Shown: positions 52,243 to 60,912 of the stretch, in pieces
How the letters are laid out: each line of letters opens with the position of its first letter
How positions within the stretch are numbered: position 1 is the stretch's first letter
Source: Streptomyces sp. NRRL S-1022
Lineage (GTDB): Bacteria > Actinomycetota > Actinomycetes > Streptomycetales > Streptomycetaceae
Direction: 5' to 3'
NCBI RefSeq assembly: GCF_000720135.1
Contig: NZ_JOIU01000008.1
Location: 124,001 to 188,000, forward strand
Length of the DNA: 64,000 nucleotides
Translations under genes and position numbers: made by a program
The notes under the pieces: generated by a model
Seen by the model: only the letters and a program-made list of their open reading frames with translations
Databases searched by the model: none
What the model was told of the DNA's origin: nothing

Positions 52243-54444
52243 TCAGGTGCGTACCAGCTCCTTCTCCGCGCCGGGGTCCGCGGTGCGCAGCCCCTCGCCC
52301 TCGACGTCGACGTTGGGCAGCGCGCGGTCCAGCCACTTCGGCAGCCACCAGGCCCGCTGGCCGAGCAGCGCGAGGACCGCCGGGACGATGGCCATGCGGA
52401 CGAGGAACGCGTCGAAGAAGACGGCGATCGCGAGGCCGAAACCGATCATCTTGACCATCGACTCGCTGGAGCCGATGAAGCCGGAGAAGACGGCGATCAT
52501 GATGACGGCGGCGGCGGTGACGACCCGGGCGCCGTGCCGGAAGCCGGTCACGACCGCCTGGCCGGGCTTCTCGCCGTGGACGTACGCCTCCCGCATCCGG
52601 GTCACGAGGAACACCTCGTAGTCCATCGCGAGGCCGAAGACGACACCCACCATGAAGATCGGCATCATCGACATCACCGGGCCGGTCTGCTCGACGTTCA
52701 TCAGGCCGGACAGCCAGCCCCACTGGAAGACCGCGACGACGGCGCCGAGCGCGGCCATCACCGACAGCAGGAAGCCGAGGGCCGCCTTCAGCGGGACCAG
52801 CACCGAGCGGAAGACCACGATCAGCAGCAGGAAGGCCAGGCCGACCACCAGGGCGAGGTACGGCAGCAGCGCGTCGTTCAGCTTCTGCGAGACGTCGATG
52901 TTCATCGCCGTGGAGCCGGTGACCAGGACCGTGGAGCCGGTGTCCCGGGCGATGTCCGCGCCCTTGTCGCGGATGGCGTGCACCAGGTCCTCGGTGGTCG
53001 CCGAGGACGGCTTGGACCTGGGCACGACGGTGATCGTCGCGGTGTCGCCGGCCTTGTTGGGCGTGGCCGGAGTGACGGTGACGACGTCCTTCAGGCCCTT
53101 GATCTCGTCGCCGACCTTGCCGAACGCGGCCTTGGGGTCGGTGCTGTCCTTGGCGTCGACGACGACCATCAGGGGGCCGTTGAAGCCGGGGCCGAAGCCC
53201 TCGGACAGCAGGTCGTAGGCGCGGCGCTGGGTGGTGGAGACCGGCTGGGAGCCGTCGTCGGGCAGGCCCAGCTCCAGGGAGGCGGCCGGGATCGCCGCCG
53301 CGCCGAGGCCGATCACGCCGAGCAGGAGGACGGCGACCGGGCGGCGGACGACGAAGCTGGCCCAGCGGGTGCCCATGTTGGGGCGGCCGGGGTTCTTCGG
53401 GGTACGGCCGCCGCCGAGCAGCTTGCTCTTCTCGCCGGCCGGCTTGACCTTGCGGCCGGCGTAGCCGAGCAGCGCCGGTATCAGGGTCAGGGCGATGAGG
53501 ACGGCGATGGCGACCGTGCCCGCGGCCGCGATGCCCATCTTGGTCAGCATCGGGATGTTGACGACGGACAGGCCGACCAGGGCGATGACGACGGTCAGGC
53601 CGGCGAAGACCACCGCCGAGCCCGCCGTGCCGACCGCGCGGCCGGCGGCGTCCTCGCGCTCACGGCCCTCGGCGAGTTCGGCGCGGTAGCGGGACACGAT
53701 GAACAGGGCGTAGTCGATGCCGACGGCGAGGCCGATCATCGAGGCGAGGGTGGAGGTGGTGGAGCCCAGGTCCAGGGCGTTGGCCAGCGCGGTGATCGTG
53801 GAGACGCCGATGCCGACCCCGATGAGGGCGGTGAGCAGCGGGAATCCGGCCGCGAGCAGCGAGCCGAAGGTGATGACCAGGACGACGGCGGCGACCGCGA
53901 TGCCGATGATCTCGCTGGAGCCGGTCTCGGGCGTCGCGTTCAGCGCGTCACCGCCGACCTCGACGGTCAGCCCGGCGTCCCGCGCGTGCTGCGCGGCCGC
54001 CTTCAGGGCGTCCCGGGAGGAGTCCTCCAGCTCCATGCCGGAGACCTTGTACTTCACCGAGGCGTAGGCGATGGTGCCGTGCTTGCCGACGGCGTGCCCG
54101 GTGTAGGGGTCGGCGACCGAGGCGACCTCGGAGCCGCTTCCCAGTTCCTTGACGGTCTTCTCGACGGCCGCCTTGTTGACGGCGTCCGTCATCTTCTCGC
54201 CCTTCGGGGCCTTGAAGACGACCCGGGCGGTGGCGCCGTCGGCGCTCATCCCGGGGAAGCGCTGTTCCAGCAGGTCGAAGGCCTTCTGGGCCTCGGTGCC
54301 GGGGACGGAGAAGGACGTGTTGCCGGCAGCCGGCGCGGAGGCGGCGCCCACCCCGGCGAGGGTGAGCAACGCGACCCATATGAGGGCGACGAAGTGCCGT
54401 CGCCGGAAGGCGAGGCGGCCGATTTTGTAGAGGAACGTGGCCAC
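52243..54444 (-). CDS. MMPL/RND-family exporter
   Basis: A 733-residue transporter with about 12 membrane segments in two halves, each with a large extracytoplasmic loop (after the first and the seventh segment). The first half has G-I-D-Y-A-L-F-I-V-S-R-Y-R and the second has F-G-L-A-M-D-Y-E-V-F-L-V-T-R-M-R, the MMPL/RND proton-relay signatures. It probably exports lipids or drugs. GTG 54444 has GGGAG upstream. The TetR gene 108 bp upstream is on the same strand and probably controls it. Confidence 0.9.
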   Translation of the reverse strand: MATFLYKIGRLAFRRRHFVALIWVALLTLAGVGAASAPAAGNTSFSVPGTEAQKAFDLLEQRFPGMSADGATARVVFKAPKGEKMTDAVNKAAVEKTVKELGSGSEVASVADPYTGHAVGKHGTIAYASVKYKVSGMELEDSSRDALKAAAQHARDAGLTVEVGGDALNATPETGSSEIIGIAVAAVVLVITFGSLLAAGFPLLTALIGVGIGVSTITALANALDLGSTTSTLASMIGLAVGIDYALFIVSRYRAELAEGREREDAAGRAVGTAGSAVVFAGLTVVIALVGLSVVNIPMLTKMGIAAAGTVAIAVLIALTLIPALLGYAGRKVKPAGEKSKLLGGGRTPKNPGRPNMGTRWASFVVRRPVAVLLLGVIGLGAAAIPAASLELGLPDDGSQPVSTTQRRAYDLLSEGFGPGFNGPLMVVVDAKDSTDPKAAFGKVGDEIKGLKDVVTVTPATPNKAGDTATITVVPRSKPSSATTEDLVHAIRDKGADIARDTGSTVLVTGSTAMNIDVSQKLNDALLPYLALVVGLAFLLLIVVFRSVLVPLKAALGFLLSVMAALGAVVAVFQWGWLSGLMNVEQTGPVMSMMPIFMVGVVFGLAMDYEVFLVTRMREAYVHGEKPGQAVVTGFRHGARVVTAAAVIMIAVFSGFIGSSESMVKMIGFGLAIAVFFDAFLVRMAIVPAVLALLGQRAWWLPKWLDRALPNVDVEGEGLRTADPGAEKELVRT

Positions 54445-54552
54445 GGAGGCGTACTCCCGGTCAGGTCGTTGGGTTCAGCTGGGCAGGGGCGATCAGCCCG
54501 ACGACGTGAGCGGTGACGTCAGGTGGTGGGCTTTGCTGGGGAAGGGCGTGGA

Positions 54553-55155
54553 TCAGGAGGTGGGGACGCCGAGGGCGGGGAGGACCACGGCGTCGATGTA
54601 CGAAAGGAGGAAGTCCTGCGTCGGCGGCTGCTCGTCGATCATGGTGCGGGCGGCGAACCCGCCGATCATCATGTGCATCACGAACCCGATCGCGGGGTTG
54701 TCCGCACGGACCTCGCCCCGGTCGATCGCGCGTTGCAGCACGCGGTGGAACTCCGCCATCTCCGGCTCGATGAGGTGCTCCCGGAAGGCCTTGAGCAGGT
54801 CCGGGTTGCCGTGCACCGCCATGGCCAGGCCCCGCATCAGCGCGGAGCTCTGTTCCATCTCGCAGTCGTCCGCACGCATGGTGAGCGCGTGCAGATCGCC
54901 CTTGAGCGAGCCGGTGTCGACGTCGGCGGCCCGGCCCGGCTTGTTGTGCCGGACGGCCTTGGCGACCAGTTCGGCCTTGCCGCCCCACTGGCGGTAGAGC
55001 GTGGCCTTGCTGGACCGGGTGCGGGCGGCCACGGCGTCCATGGTCAGGGCGTCGTAGCCGACCTCCCGGAGCAGGTCGAGCACGGCGTCGTACAGCTCGG
55101 CCTCGCGCTCGGGCGTGATCCGGCTGCGCCGTGCCGTGGCAGTGGCTTCGGTCAT
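54553..55155 (-). CDS. TetR-family regulator of the MMPL exporter
   Basis: A 200-residue repressor: helix-turn-helix at ~30-60 (L-T-M-D-A-V-A-A-R-T-R-S-S-K-A-T-L-Y-R-Q-W) and a C-terminal TetR_C domain with A-I-G-F-V-M-H-M-M-I-G-G. ATG 55155 has GGAAGGTGA; an in-frame extension upstream is less likely. A palindrome ~65 bp upstream is a likely autoregulatory site. Confidence 0.88.
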   Translation of the reverse strand: MTEATATARRSRITPEREAELYDAVLDLLREVGYDALTMDAVAARTRSSKATLYRQWGGKAELVAKAVRHNKPGRAADVDTGSLKGDLHALTMRADDCEMEQSSALMRGLAMAVHGNPDLLKAFREHLIEPEMAEFHRVLQRAIDRGEVRADNPAIGFVMHMMIGGFAARTMIDEQPPTQDFLLSYIDAVVLPALGVPTS

Positions 55156-55221
55156 GCCAGTCACCTTCCCGCTCCGGCGTCGTCCTCGTACACCACTGAA
55201 GATACCCCGCGGCCGTACCAA

Positions 55222-55236
55222 ACGAAACCGTTTCGT
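55222..55236. promoter_or_regulatory. Palindromic operator upstream of the TetR/MMPL unit
   Basis: ACGAAACCGTTTCGT is a 15-bp perfect palindrome around one central base, within a longer partly symmetric GTAC...GTAC context. It lies 67 bp upstream of the TetR start and 85 bp before the divergent tricorn gene. Confidence 0.6.
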
Positions 55237-55320
55237 ACGTGTGGTGGGTCACGAAGGTGAAGACCCCATAAGAAGCCCCCACGAGTTGCTGGGGCCCTTT
55301 GACCGGAAAAGCATGGGGAG

Positions 55321-58300
55321 GTGAGCTATCTGCGCTTTCCCCACCTCAGCGGTGACCTGCTGTGCTTCGTCGCCGAGGACGACCTCTGGCTGGCTCCCCT
55401 CGACAGCCCCGGCCGCGCCTGGCGGCTCACCGCCGACCGCACCAAGACCGGTCACCCGCGCTTCGCCCCCGACGGCCACCGCATCGCCTACACCAGCTGG
55501 CACAGCCTCGTCCCCGAGATCCACCTCACGGACGTCGACGGCGGCCCCGAGCGGCAGCTGACCTACTGGGGCAGCACCGACACCCAGGTCCGCGGCTGGA
55601 CCCCGGAGAGCGACATCCTGGCCGTCGCCTCCCACGGGCAGCCCTTCTCCCACTTCACCTGGGCCTACAAGGTGCCCGCCGACGGCGACCCGGGCGGCCG
55701 GCTGCCCTGGGGCCCGGTCGCCGACATCCAGGTCGCCGACATCGACGGCGAGCACAGGACCCTCCTGCTCACCGGCACCCCGCCGCACGAACCGGCCTCC
55801 TGGAAGCGGTACCGCGGCGGCGCCACGGGCCGGCTGTGGCTGCACGGGCAGCGCCTCCTGCCCGACCTCGACGGCCATCTGGCCTGCCCGCTGTTCGTCG
55901 CCGGCCGGATCGCGTTCCTCTCCGACCACGAGGGCGTCGGCAACCTCTACTCCTGCGCCTACGACGGCACCGACCTGCGCCGCCACACCGACCACGACGC
56001 CTTCTACGCCCGGCACGCAGCCGGCGACGGCGAGCGGGTCGTCTACCAGTGCGCGGGCGACCTGTGGCTGGTGGACGACTTCTCCCCGGCCGGCACCCCG
56101 CGCAGGCTCGACGTCCGGCTCGCCGGCCCGCGCACCGGCCGCCGCCCCCACCAGGTGCCGGCCGCGCAGAACATCGACGGCATCTCCGTGGACGACACCG
56201 GCCGGGCCAGCGCGGTCGTCGTCCGCGGCAGCCTGTACTGGCTCACCCACCGCGACGGCCCGGCCCGTACGATCACCGAGACGCCCGGCGTCCGGGTACG
56301 GCTGCCGGAGATGCTGGGCTCCACCGGACAGATCGCCTACGTCACCGACGCCGAGGGCGAGGACGCCGTCGAGATCGCCCACCTCCCCCGCGCCTCCGGC
56401 GCCCGCGCACCCCGCCGCCCGGCCTCCGGCGACCTGGGCCGGGTCCTGGAACTGGCCTCCGACCCCCGCGGCGAACGCCTGGCCGTCGCCTCCCACGACG
56501 GCCGGCTGCTGCTGATCGACGTCACGGAGGAGGGCCCGGAGGAGACCACGGAGGAGAGCGAGGAAGGCGAGGACGCGGGCGAGGCGGCATCCGCCGCCGC
56601 CGGCCCGCCCGGGAAGATCACCGAACTGATCCGGTCCGTCAACGGCCCGGTCCGCGACCTCGCCTTCTCCCCCGACGGCTCCTGGATCGCCTGGTCCCAC
56701 CCCGGCATCGGCCGCACCCTGCGCCAGATCAAGCTCGCCCGCATCAAGGACCGGCTGATCGTGGACGTGACGAACGGCCGCTTCGAGGACGAGAACCCGG
56801 TCTTCACCCGCGACGGCCGCTACCTCGCCTTCCTCTCCTGGCGCGGCTTCGACCCGGTCTACGACGTGCACACCGGCGACCTGTCCTTCCCGCTCGGCTG
56901 CCGCCCCTACCTCGTCCCGCTCTCCTCGGCCACCCCCTCCCCCTTCGCCCTCAACCCCGAGGGCCGCCCGGCCGCCGGCGGTCTCGACCCGCTGGAGGAC
57001 GAGGAGACCGGCGAGGCCGGCGCGGTGACGGTCGAGGTCGAGGGCCTGGCGAGCCGCGTCACCCCGTTCCCGGTCGTCGCCTCCAAGTACTCGGCGCTGC
57101 ACCCGGTGGCGGGCGGCGGCCTGGTCTGGCTGCGCTGGCCGATCTCCGGCGCGCTCGGCGAGACCTTCGCCAATCCGGCCGACATCAGCGGCCGCCCCAC
57201 CCTGGAGTACTTCAACCTCACCAAGGCGAAGAAGTCCGAACTGGTCGACCACCTGGACTGGTTCGCGGTGAGCGGCGACGGCACCCGGCTGGTCGTCGTG
57301 GACGAGGGCGAGCTGCGCGCGGTGCCCTCGGCCGAGATCGGTGACGCCGACTCGACCGTCTGGATCGACGTACGCCGCATCCTGCACGAGGCCGACCCGC
57401 CCGCCGAGTGGCGCCAGGCCTACGACGAGGCCGGGCGGCTGATCCGCGCCTACTTCTGGGACCCGGGCATGTGCGGCATCGACTGGGACGCGGTGCTCGA
57501 CCAGTACCGCCCCCTGGTCGCACGGGTCGCCTCCCCCGACGAGTTCGCCGACCTGCTCCGCGAGGTCCTCGGCGAACTGGGCACCTCGCACGCCTACGTC
57601 ACCGCCGCCCGCCGCAACGAGGGCCCGCCCCACTACCAGCGCTGGCAGGGCCTCCTCGGCGCCAACTTCGTCCACCGCGACGGCCGCTGGGTGGTCAAAC
57701 GGATCCTGGCCGGCGACTCCTCCGACTCCAAGGCCCGCTCACCGCTGGCCGGCACGGGCATCCGCGAGGGCGCCGTCCTCACCCACGTCGACGGCCGCCC
57801 GGTCGACCCGGTCACCGGCCCCTACCCGCTGCTCGCCGGATCGGGCGGTACGACCGTGGAGCTGACCTTCCTGCCCGGCGAGGGCGAGACCGGGCACGCC
57901 CGGCGGGTCGCCGTCGTCCCGCTCATCGACGAACGGCCGCTGCGCTACCAGGACTGGGTGGCCAAACGCCGCGAGGTGGTCCGGGAGCTGAGCGACGGCA
58001 AGTGCGGTTACCTGCACATCCCCGACATGGGCGGCTCCGGCTGGGCCCAGTTCAACCGCGACCTGCGCATGGAGGTGTCCCGGCCCGCGCTGATCGTGGA
58101 CGTACGCGGCAACGCGGGCGGGCACATCAGCGAACTCGTCATCGAGAAGCTGACCCGGAAGATCGTGGGCTGGGACCTGACCCGGGACGCGCAACCGGTG
58201 TCGTACACCTCCAACGCCCCGCGCGGCCCGGTGGTGGCCCTGGCCGACGAGGCGACCTCGTCCGACGGCGACATGATCACGGCCGCCTTCAAGCTGCTGA

Positions 58301-58629
58301 AGCTCGGCCCGGTCGTCGGCCAGCGCACCTGGGGCGGGGTCGTCGGCATGACCGGCCGGCACCGCCTCGGCGACGGCACGGTCATCACCGTCCCGATGAA
58401 CGCGGCCTGGTTCGACGCCTACGGCTGGTCCGTGGAGAACCGGGGCGTCACCCCCGACCTGGAGATCGTGCGCACCCCCCTCGACTGGGCGGAGGGCCGC
58501 CACGCCCAGCTGGCCGACGCGGTGGAACTCGCCCTGGAACTCCTGGACTCCCACCCGGCCGCGGTCCCCCCGGACCTCAGCGACACCCCCGACAGATCCC
58601 GCCCGAAACTGCCCCCAAGGGCAACGTGA
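55321..58629 (+). CDS. Tricorn-type S41 peptidase
   Basis: A 1102-residue cytosolic protease. Two N-terminal beta-propellers (with repeated S-P-D-G/A-P-D-G-type blades) are followed by the core, a PDZ domain (~780-850) and the catalytic C-terminus. The tetrad of Thermoplasma tricorn (Ser745, His746, Ser965, Glu1023) has counterparts at Ser756, His757, Ser981 (S-D-G) and Glu1039. A Glu-rich insert (~403-425) sits between propeller blades. It degrades peptides released by other proteases. GTG 55321 overlaps a GGGGAGG; spacing is poor but the N-terminus S-Y-L-R-F-P-H-L fits the family. Confidence 0.93.
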   Translation: MSYLRFPHLSGDLLCFVAEDDLWLAPLDSPGRAWRLTADRTKTGHPRFAPDGHRIAYTSWHSLVPEIHLTDVDGGPERQLTYWGSTDTQVRGWTPESDILAVASHGQPFSHFTWAYKVPADGDPGGRLPWGPVADIQVADIDGEHRTLLLTGTPPHEPASWKRYRGGATGRLWLHGQRLLPDLDGHLACPLFVAGRIAFLSDHEGVGNLYSCAYDGTDLRRHTDHDAFYARHAAGDGERVVYQCAGDLWLVDDFSPAGTPRRLDVRLAGPRTGRRPHQVPAAQNIDGISVDDTGRASAVVVRGSLYWLTHRDGPARTITETPGVRVRLPEMLGSTGQIAYVTDAEGEDAVEIAHLPRASGARAPRRPASGDLGRVLELASDPRGERLAVASHDGRLLLIDVTEEGPEETTEESEEGEDAGEAASAAAGPPGKITELIRSVNGPVRDLAFSPDGSWIAWSHPGIGRTLRQIKLARIKDRLIVDVTNGRFEDENPVFTRDGRYLAFLSWRGFDPVYDVHTGDLSFPLGCRPYLVPLSSATPSPFALNPEGRPAAGGLDPLEDEETGEAGAVTVEVEGLASRVTPFPVVASKYSALHPVAGGGLVWLRWPISGALGETFANPADISGRPTLEYFNLTKAKKSELVDHLDWFAVSGDGTRLVVVDEGELRAVPSAEIGDADSTVWIDVRRILHEADPPAEWRQAYDEAGRLIRAYFWDPGMCGIDWDAVLDQYRPLVARVASPDEFADLLREVLGELGTSHAYVTAARRNEGPPHYQRWQGLLGANFVHRDGRWVVKRILAGDSSDSKARSPLAGTGIREGAVLTHVDGRPVDPVTGPYPLLAGSGGTTVELTFLPGEGETGHARRVAVVPLIDERPLRYQDWVAKRREVVRELSDGKCGYLHIPDMGGSGWAQFNRDLRMEVSRPALIVDVRGNAGGHISELVIEKLTRKIVGWDLTRDAQPVSYTSNAPRGPVVALADEATSSDGDMITAAFKLLKLGPVVGQRTWGGVVGMTGRHRLGDGTVITVPMNAAWFDAYGWSVENRGVTPDLEIVRTPLDWAEGRHAQLADAVELALELLDSHPAAVPPDLSDTPDRSRPKLPPRAT

Positions 58630-58659
58630 GAACAAGGGGCCGGTTAGAAAAGGAACGCA

Positions 58660-58686
58660 GGGCGCCCCCCGAAACAGGGGGCGCCC
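58660..58686. terminator. Nested hairpin between convergent genes
   Basis: GGGCGCCCCC and GGGGGCGCCC (10 bp) enclose a 7-nt loop, and this sits inside a wider pair GGCCGGTT (58638-58645)/AACCGGCC (58693-58700). It serves the tricorn gene and the small charged protein gene, which converge here. Confidence 0.8.
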
Positions 58687-58717
58687 CACGTCAACCGGCC
58701 AAAGCCGAGCGCAGCAG

Positions 58718-58963
58718 TTACGCGTCGTAGTCCCGGTCGTACCGGTCCTCCATCTGCTGCTCTGTGTCCTCGATGTCACGGTGGTTCTGGCCGCCCCGCT
58801 CGGGCGGCTGCTGGCCCGGACGGCCCGGACGGCCCGGCTGGCCCGACTGGCCCGACTGGCCCTCGCGGCCCTGCTGACCGCGCTGGCCGATCTTCTCACG
58901 GCCCTGGTCCATCTTCTCCTTGGCCTGGCGCGACTTGTCCTGGAACTGGTCCTTCATACCCAT
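58718..58963 (-). CDS. Small highly charged protein with Gly-rich middle
   Basis: An 81-residue hydrophilic protein. A Lys/Gln/Glu helix (1-~30, D-Q-F-Q-D-K-S-R-Q-A-K-E-K) is followed by G-Q-x-G and G-R-P-G-R-P-G repeats (~30-58) and an acidic end E-D-R-Y-D-R-D-Y-D-A. It has the look of a CsbD-like or other disordered stress protein but lacks a firm match. ATG 58963 has GGGAG upstream. Confidence 0.7.
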   Translation of the reverse strand: MGMKDQFQDKSRQAKEKMDQGREKIGQRGQQGREGQSGQSGQPGRPGRPGQQPPERGGQNHRDIEDTEQQMEDRYDRDYDA

Positions 58964-59050
58964 GTGGGTTCACTCCCGTGATGAGTGCGGGTCCGGCCCC
59001 CGGTGGGGCCTCGACCAGATTCACACGGGCGAACACGCCCTGCATGTCGA

Positions 59051-59935
59051 TCAGTTACGGTCCGTAGTCTGCGCCGCCTCGTCGGCCGCCCCACCTGCGC
59101 CGACGAGCCCCGAACGCATCCCCTGCAGACGCGGCGCGAACCGCTTCATCTCGCGCTGCCCGACCGCCCCGATGAGCGCCGGCAGATAGCCGCGCACCCC
59201 CTGCATGCCACGCAGCCACCACTGCCCGTACACGTGCGCGGAGCGCCGCTCGATCCCGGCGACGAGCCGGTCCACCGTCGGACCCAGCGGGTACGTCTTG
59301 TTCGCCGGCCACGTCAGCCGCTGCCGCAGCTCCCGCATCACGTCGTCCTGGTCGGCGCCGCGCACCATGTCGGTGTCGGTCCACGACAGGTACGCCACGC
59401 CGACGCGCACGCCCTGGTAGCCGACCTCGGCACGCAGACTGTGCGCGTACGCCTCCACGCCCGACTTGGACGCGCAGTACGCCGTCATCATCGGCGCCGG
59501 CGTGATCGCGGCGAGCGAGGCGACCTGGAGCAGATAGCCGCGGCTCTCGACCAGCACCGGCAGGAACGCGCGCGCGGTGACCGCCGAACCGATCAGGTTC
59601 ACCTCGATCACCCGCCGCCAGGCCTGCGGATCGGACTCGATGAACGGACCGCCGGTCGCCACACCGGCGTTGGCGACCACGATGTCGACCTTCCCGAACC
59701 GCGCCTTCACCTCCTCGGCGACCCGGCTCATCGCCTCGTGGTCGGTGACGTCGGCGTACCAGTGGGCGCTGTCGCTGTGCAGGCGCGAGGAGACCTCCTT
59801 GAGCGCCTCCTCCTCCAGGCCGACCAGCGCGACCTTCGCGCCGCGCGCGGAGAGCTTGCGCGCCAGCAGCTCACCGACACCGCGCGCCGCTCCGGTGACG
59901 ACGGCGACCTGCCCTTCGAGGCTGACCCTGCTCAT
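59051..59935 (-). CDS. Short-chain dehydrogenase/reductase
   Basis: A 294-residue SDR: T-G-A-A-R-G-V-G cofactor motif, N-A-G-V-A strand, catalytic Ser near V-A-S-L-A-A and Y-C-A-S-K (Y-x-x-x-K). A ~50-residue C-terminal extension follows the fold. ATG 59935 has AAGGAGG and overlaps the hydrolase stop (ATGA). Third gene of the monooxygenase operon; probably oxidises or reduces an alcohol/ketone of that pathway. Confidence 0.92.
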   Translation of the reverse strand: MSRVSLEGQVAVVTGAARGVGELLARKLSARGAKVALVGLEEEALKEVSSRLHSDSAHWYADVTDHEAMSRVAEEVKARFGKVDIVVANAGVATGGPFIESDPQAWRRVIEVNLIGSAVTARAFLPVLVESRGYLLQVASLAAITPAPMMTAYCASKSGVEAYAHSLRAEVGYQGVRVGVAYLSWTDTDMVRGADQDDVMRELRQRLTWPANKTYPLGPTVDRLVAGIERRSAHVYGQWWLRGMQGVRGYLPALIGAVGQREMKRFAPRLQGMRSGLVGAGGAADEAAQTTDRN

Positions 59936-60912
59936 GCGCCCTCCTTGATCTGGTTGGTCTGGTTGATCTGGTCGGTCTGCGCGGGGATGGGTTTCCGCCC
60001 GGGGGCGGCCCCCGTCACGTACGCGCCGACGAGTTCCCGGATCCGGGCGGTGACCAGCTCCGGCGCCTCGACGGGGGTCATGTGGCCGACGCCGGGCAGC
60101 TCGGTCAGCCCGACACAGTCCGGCAGCGCGGCCGCCAGCGCCCGGGCGTGCACGAGGGGCGTGAGCCGGTCGTCCGTGCCCTGCACCACCGCGGTCGGCA
60201 CGCGCAACTCCCGCACCTCGTGGTCCAGATCGAGCGCCGAGAGGACGGCCGACCAGGCGTGGCGCACGGCGCGCGGACAGGAGTGCACGATCCGCGCGCA
60301 CGCCTCCACCATGTGCGGGGCGGAACCGGCCCCCATCGTGGCGTACTTGAGGATCCTCTTCGCCACCGGCGTGACCGGCCCCAGCGGAGCGCGTGAGCCG
60401 AGGACGCGCCCGGTGAGCCAGGTGCGGACGCGCCCGGCGCGCAACGGCACCACGAGCGCCTCCGCGACCAGCCGCGAACTGCCGGTGCTGCACAGCAGGA
60501 CGGCGGCGGCGTGCTCCTCGAAGCGGGGCCGCCCCGCCGCGGCCATGACCGTCATGGCGCCCATGGAGTGGCCGACGACGAGCGCCTTCTCCCCGGGCGC
60601 GAGCGTCTGCGCCAGCACCGCTTCGAGATCGTCCGCCAGCGCACCGGTCGTGCACGCGGGGCTCGCGGGACTGCGCCCGTGCCCCCTCTGGTCGTAGGCG
60701 ATCACCCGGTGGCCGGTGGCCAGGTCCCGGATCTGCGCCGCCCAGAAGGCCGTCGAGCAGGTCCAGCCGTGGGCGAGGACCACCGGGGGCGCGCCCTCGG
60801 GGCCGTGCACCTCGACGTGCAGCCGCGCGCCGTCGGCGGAGACGGCGGTGAGGGTGCGGGACGGGACGGGCGGGGCGTAGGGGCCGCTGGTGACGGGGGC
60901 GACGGGGCTCAT
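59932..60912 (-). CDS. Alpha/beta hydrolase
   Basis: A 326-residue hydrolase: H-G-W oxyanion region, nucleophile elbow G-H-S-M-G (Ser ~130), Asp in G-T-D-D-R and the terminal catalytic His in G-V-G-H-M. The last ~15 residues (Q-T-D-Q-I-N-Q-T-N-Q-I) come from a tandem 18-bp repeat. ATG 60912 overlaps the monooxygenase stop by 4 bp. It could cleave the ester or lactone made by the monooxygenase. Confidence 0.92.
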   Translation of the reverse strand: MSPVAPVTSGPYAPPVPSRTLTAVSADGARLHVEVHGPEGAPPVVLAHGWTCSTAFWAAQIRDLATGHRVIAYDQRGHGRSPASPACTTGALADDLEAVLAQTLAPGEKALVVGHSMGAMTVMAAAGRPRFEEHAAAVLLCSTGSSRLVAEALVVPLRAGRVRTWLTGRVLGSRAPLGPVTPVAKRILKYATMGAGSAPHMVEACARIVHSCPRAVRHAWSAVLSALDLDHEVRELRVPTAVVQGTDDRLTPLVHARALAAALPDCVGLTELPGVGHMTPVEAPELVTARIRELVGAYVTGAAPGRKPIPAQTDQINQTNQIKEGA

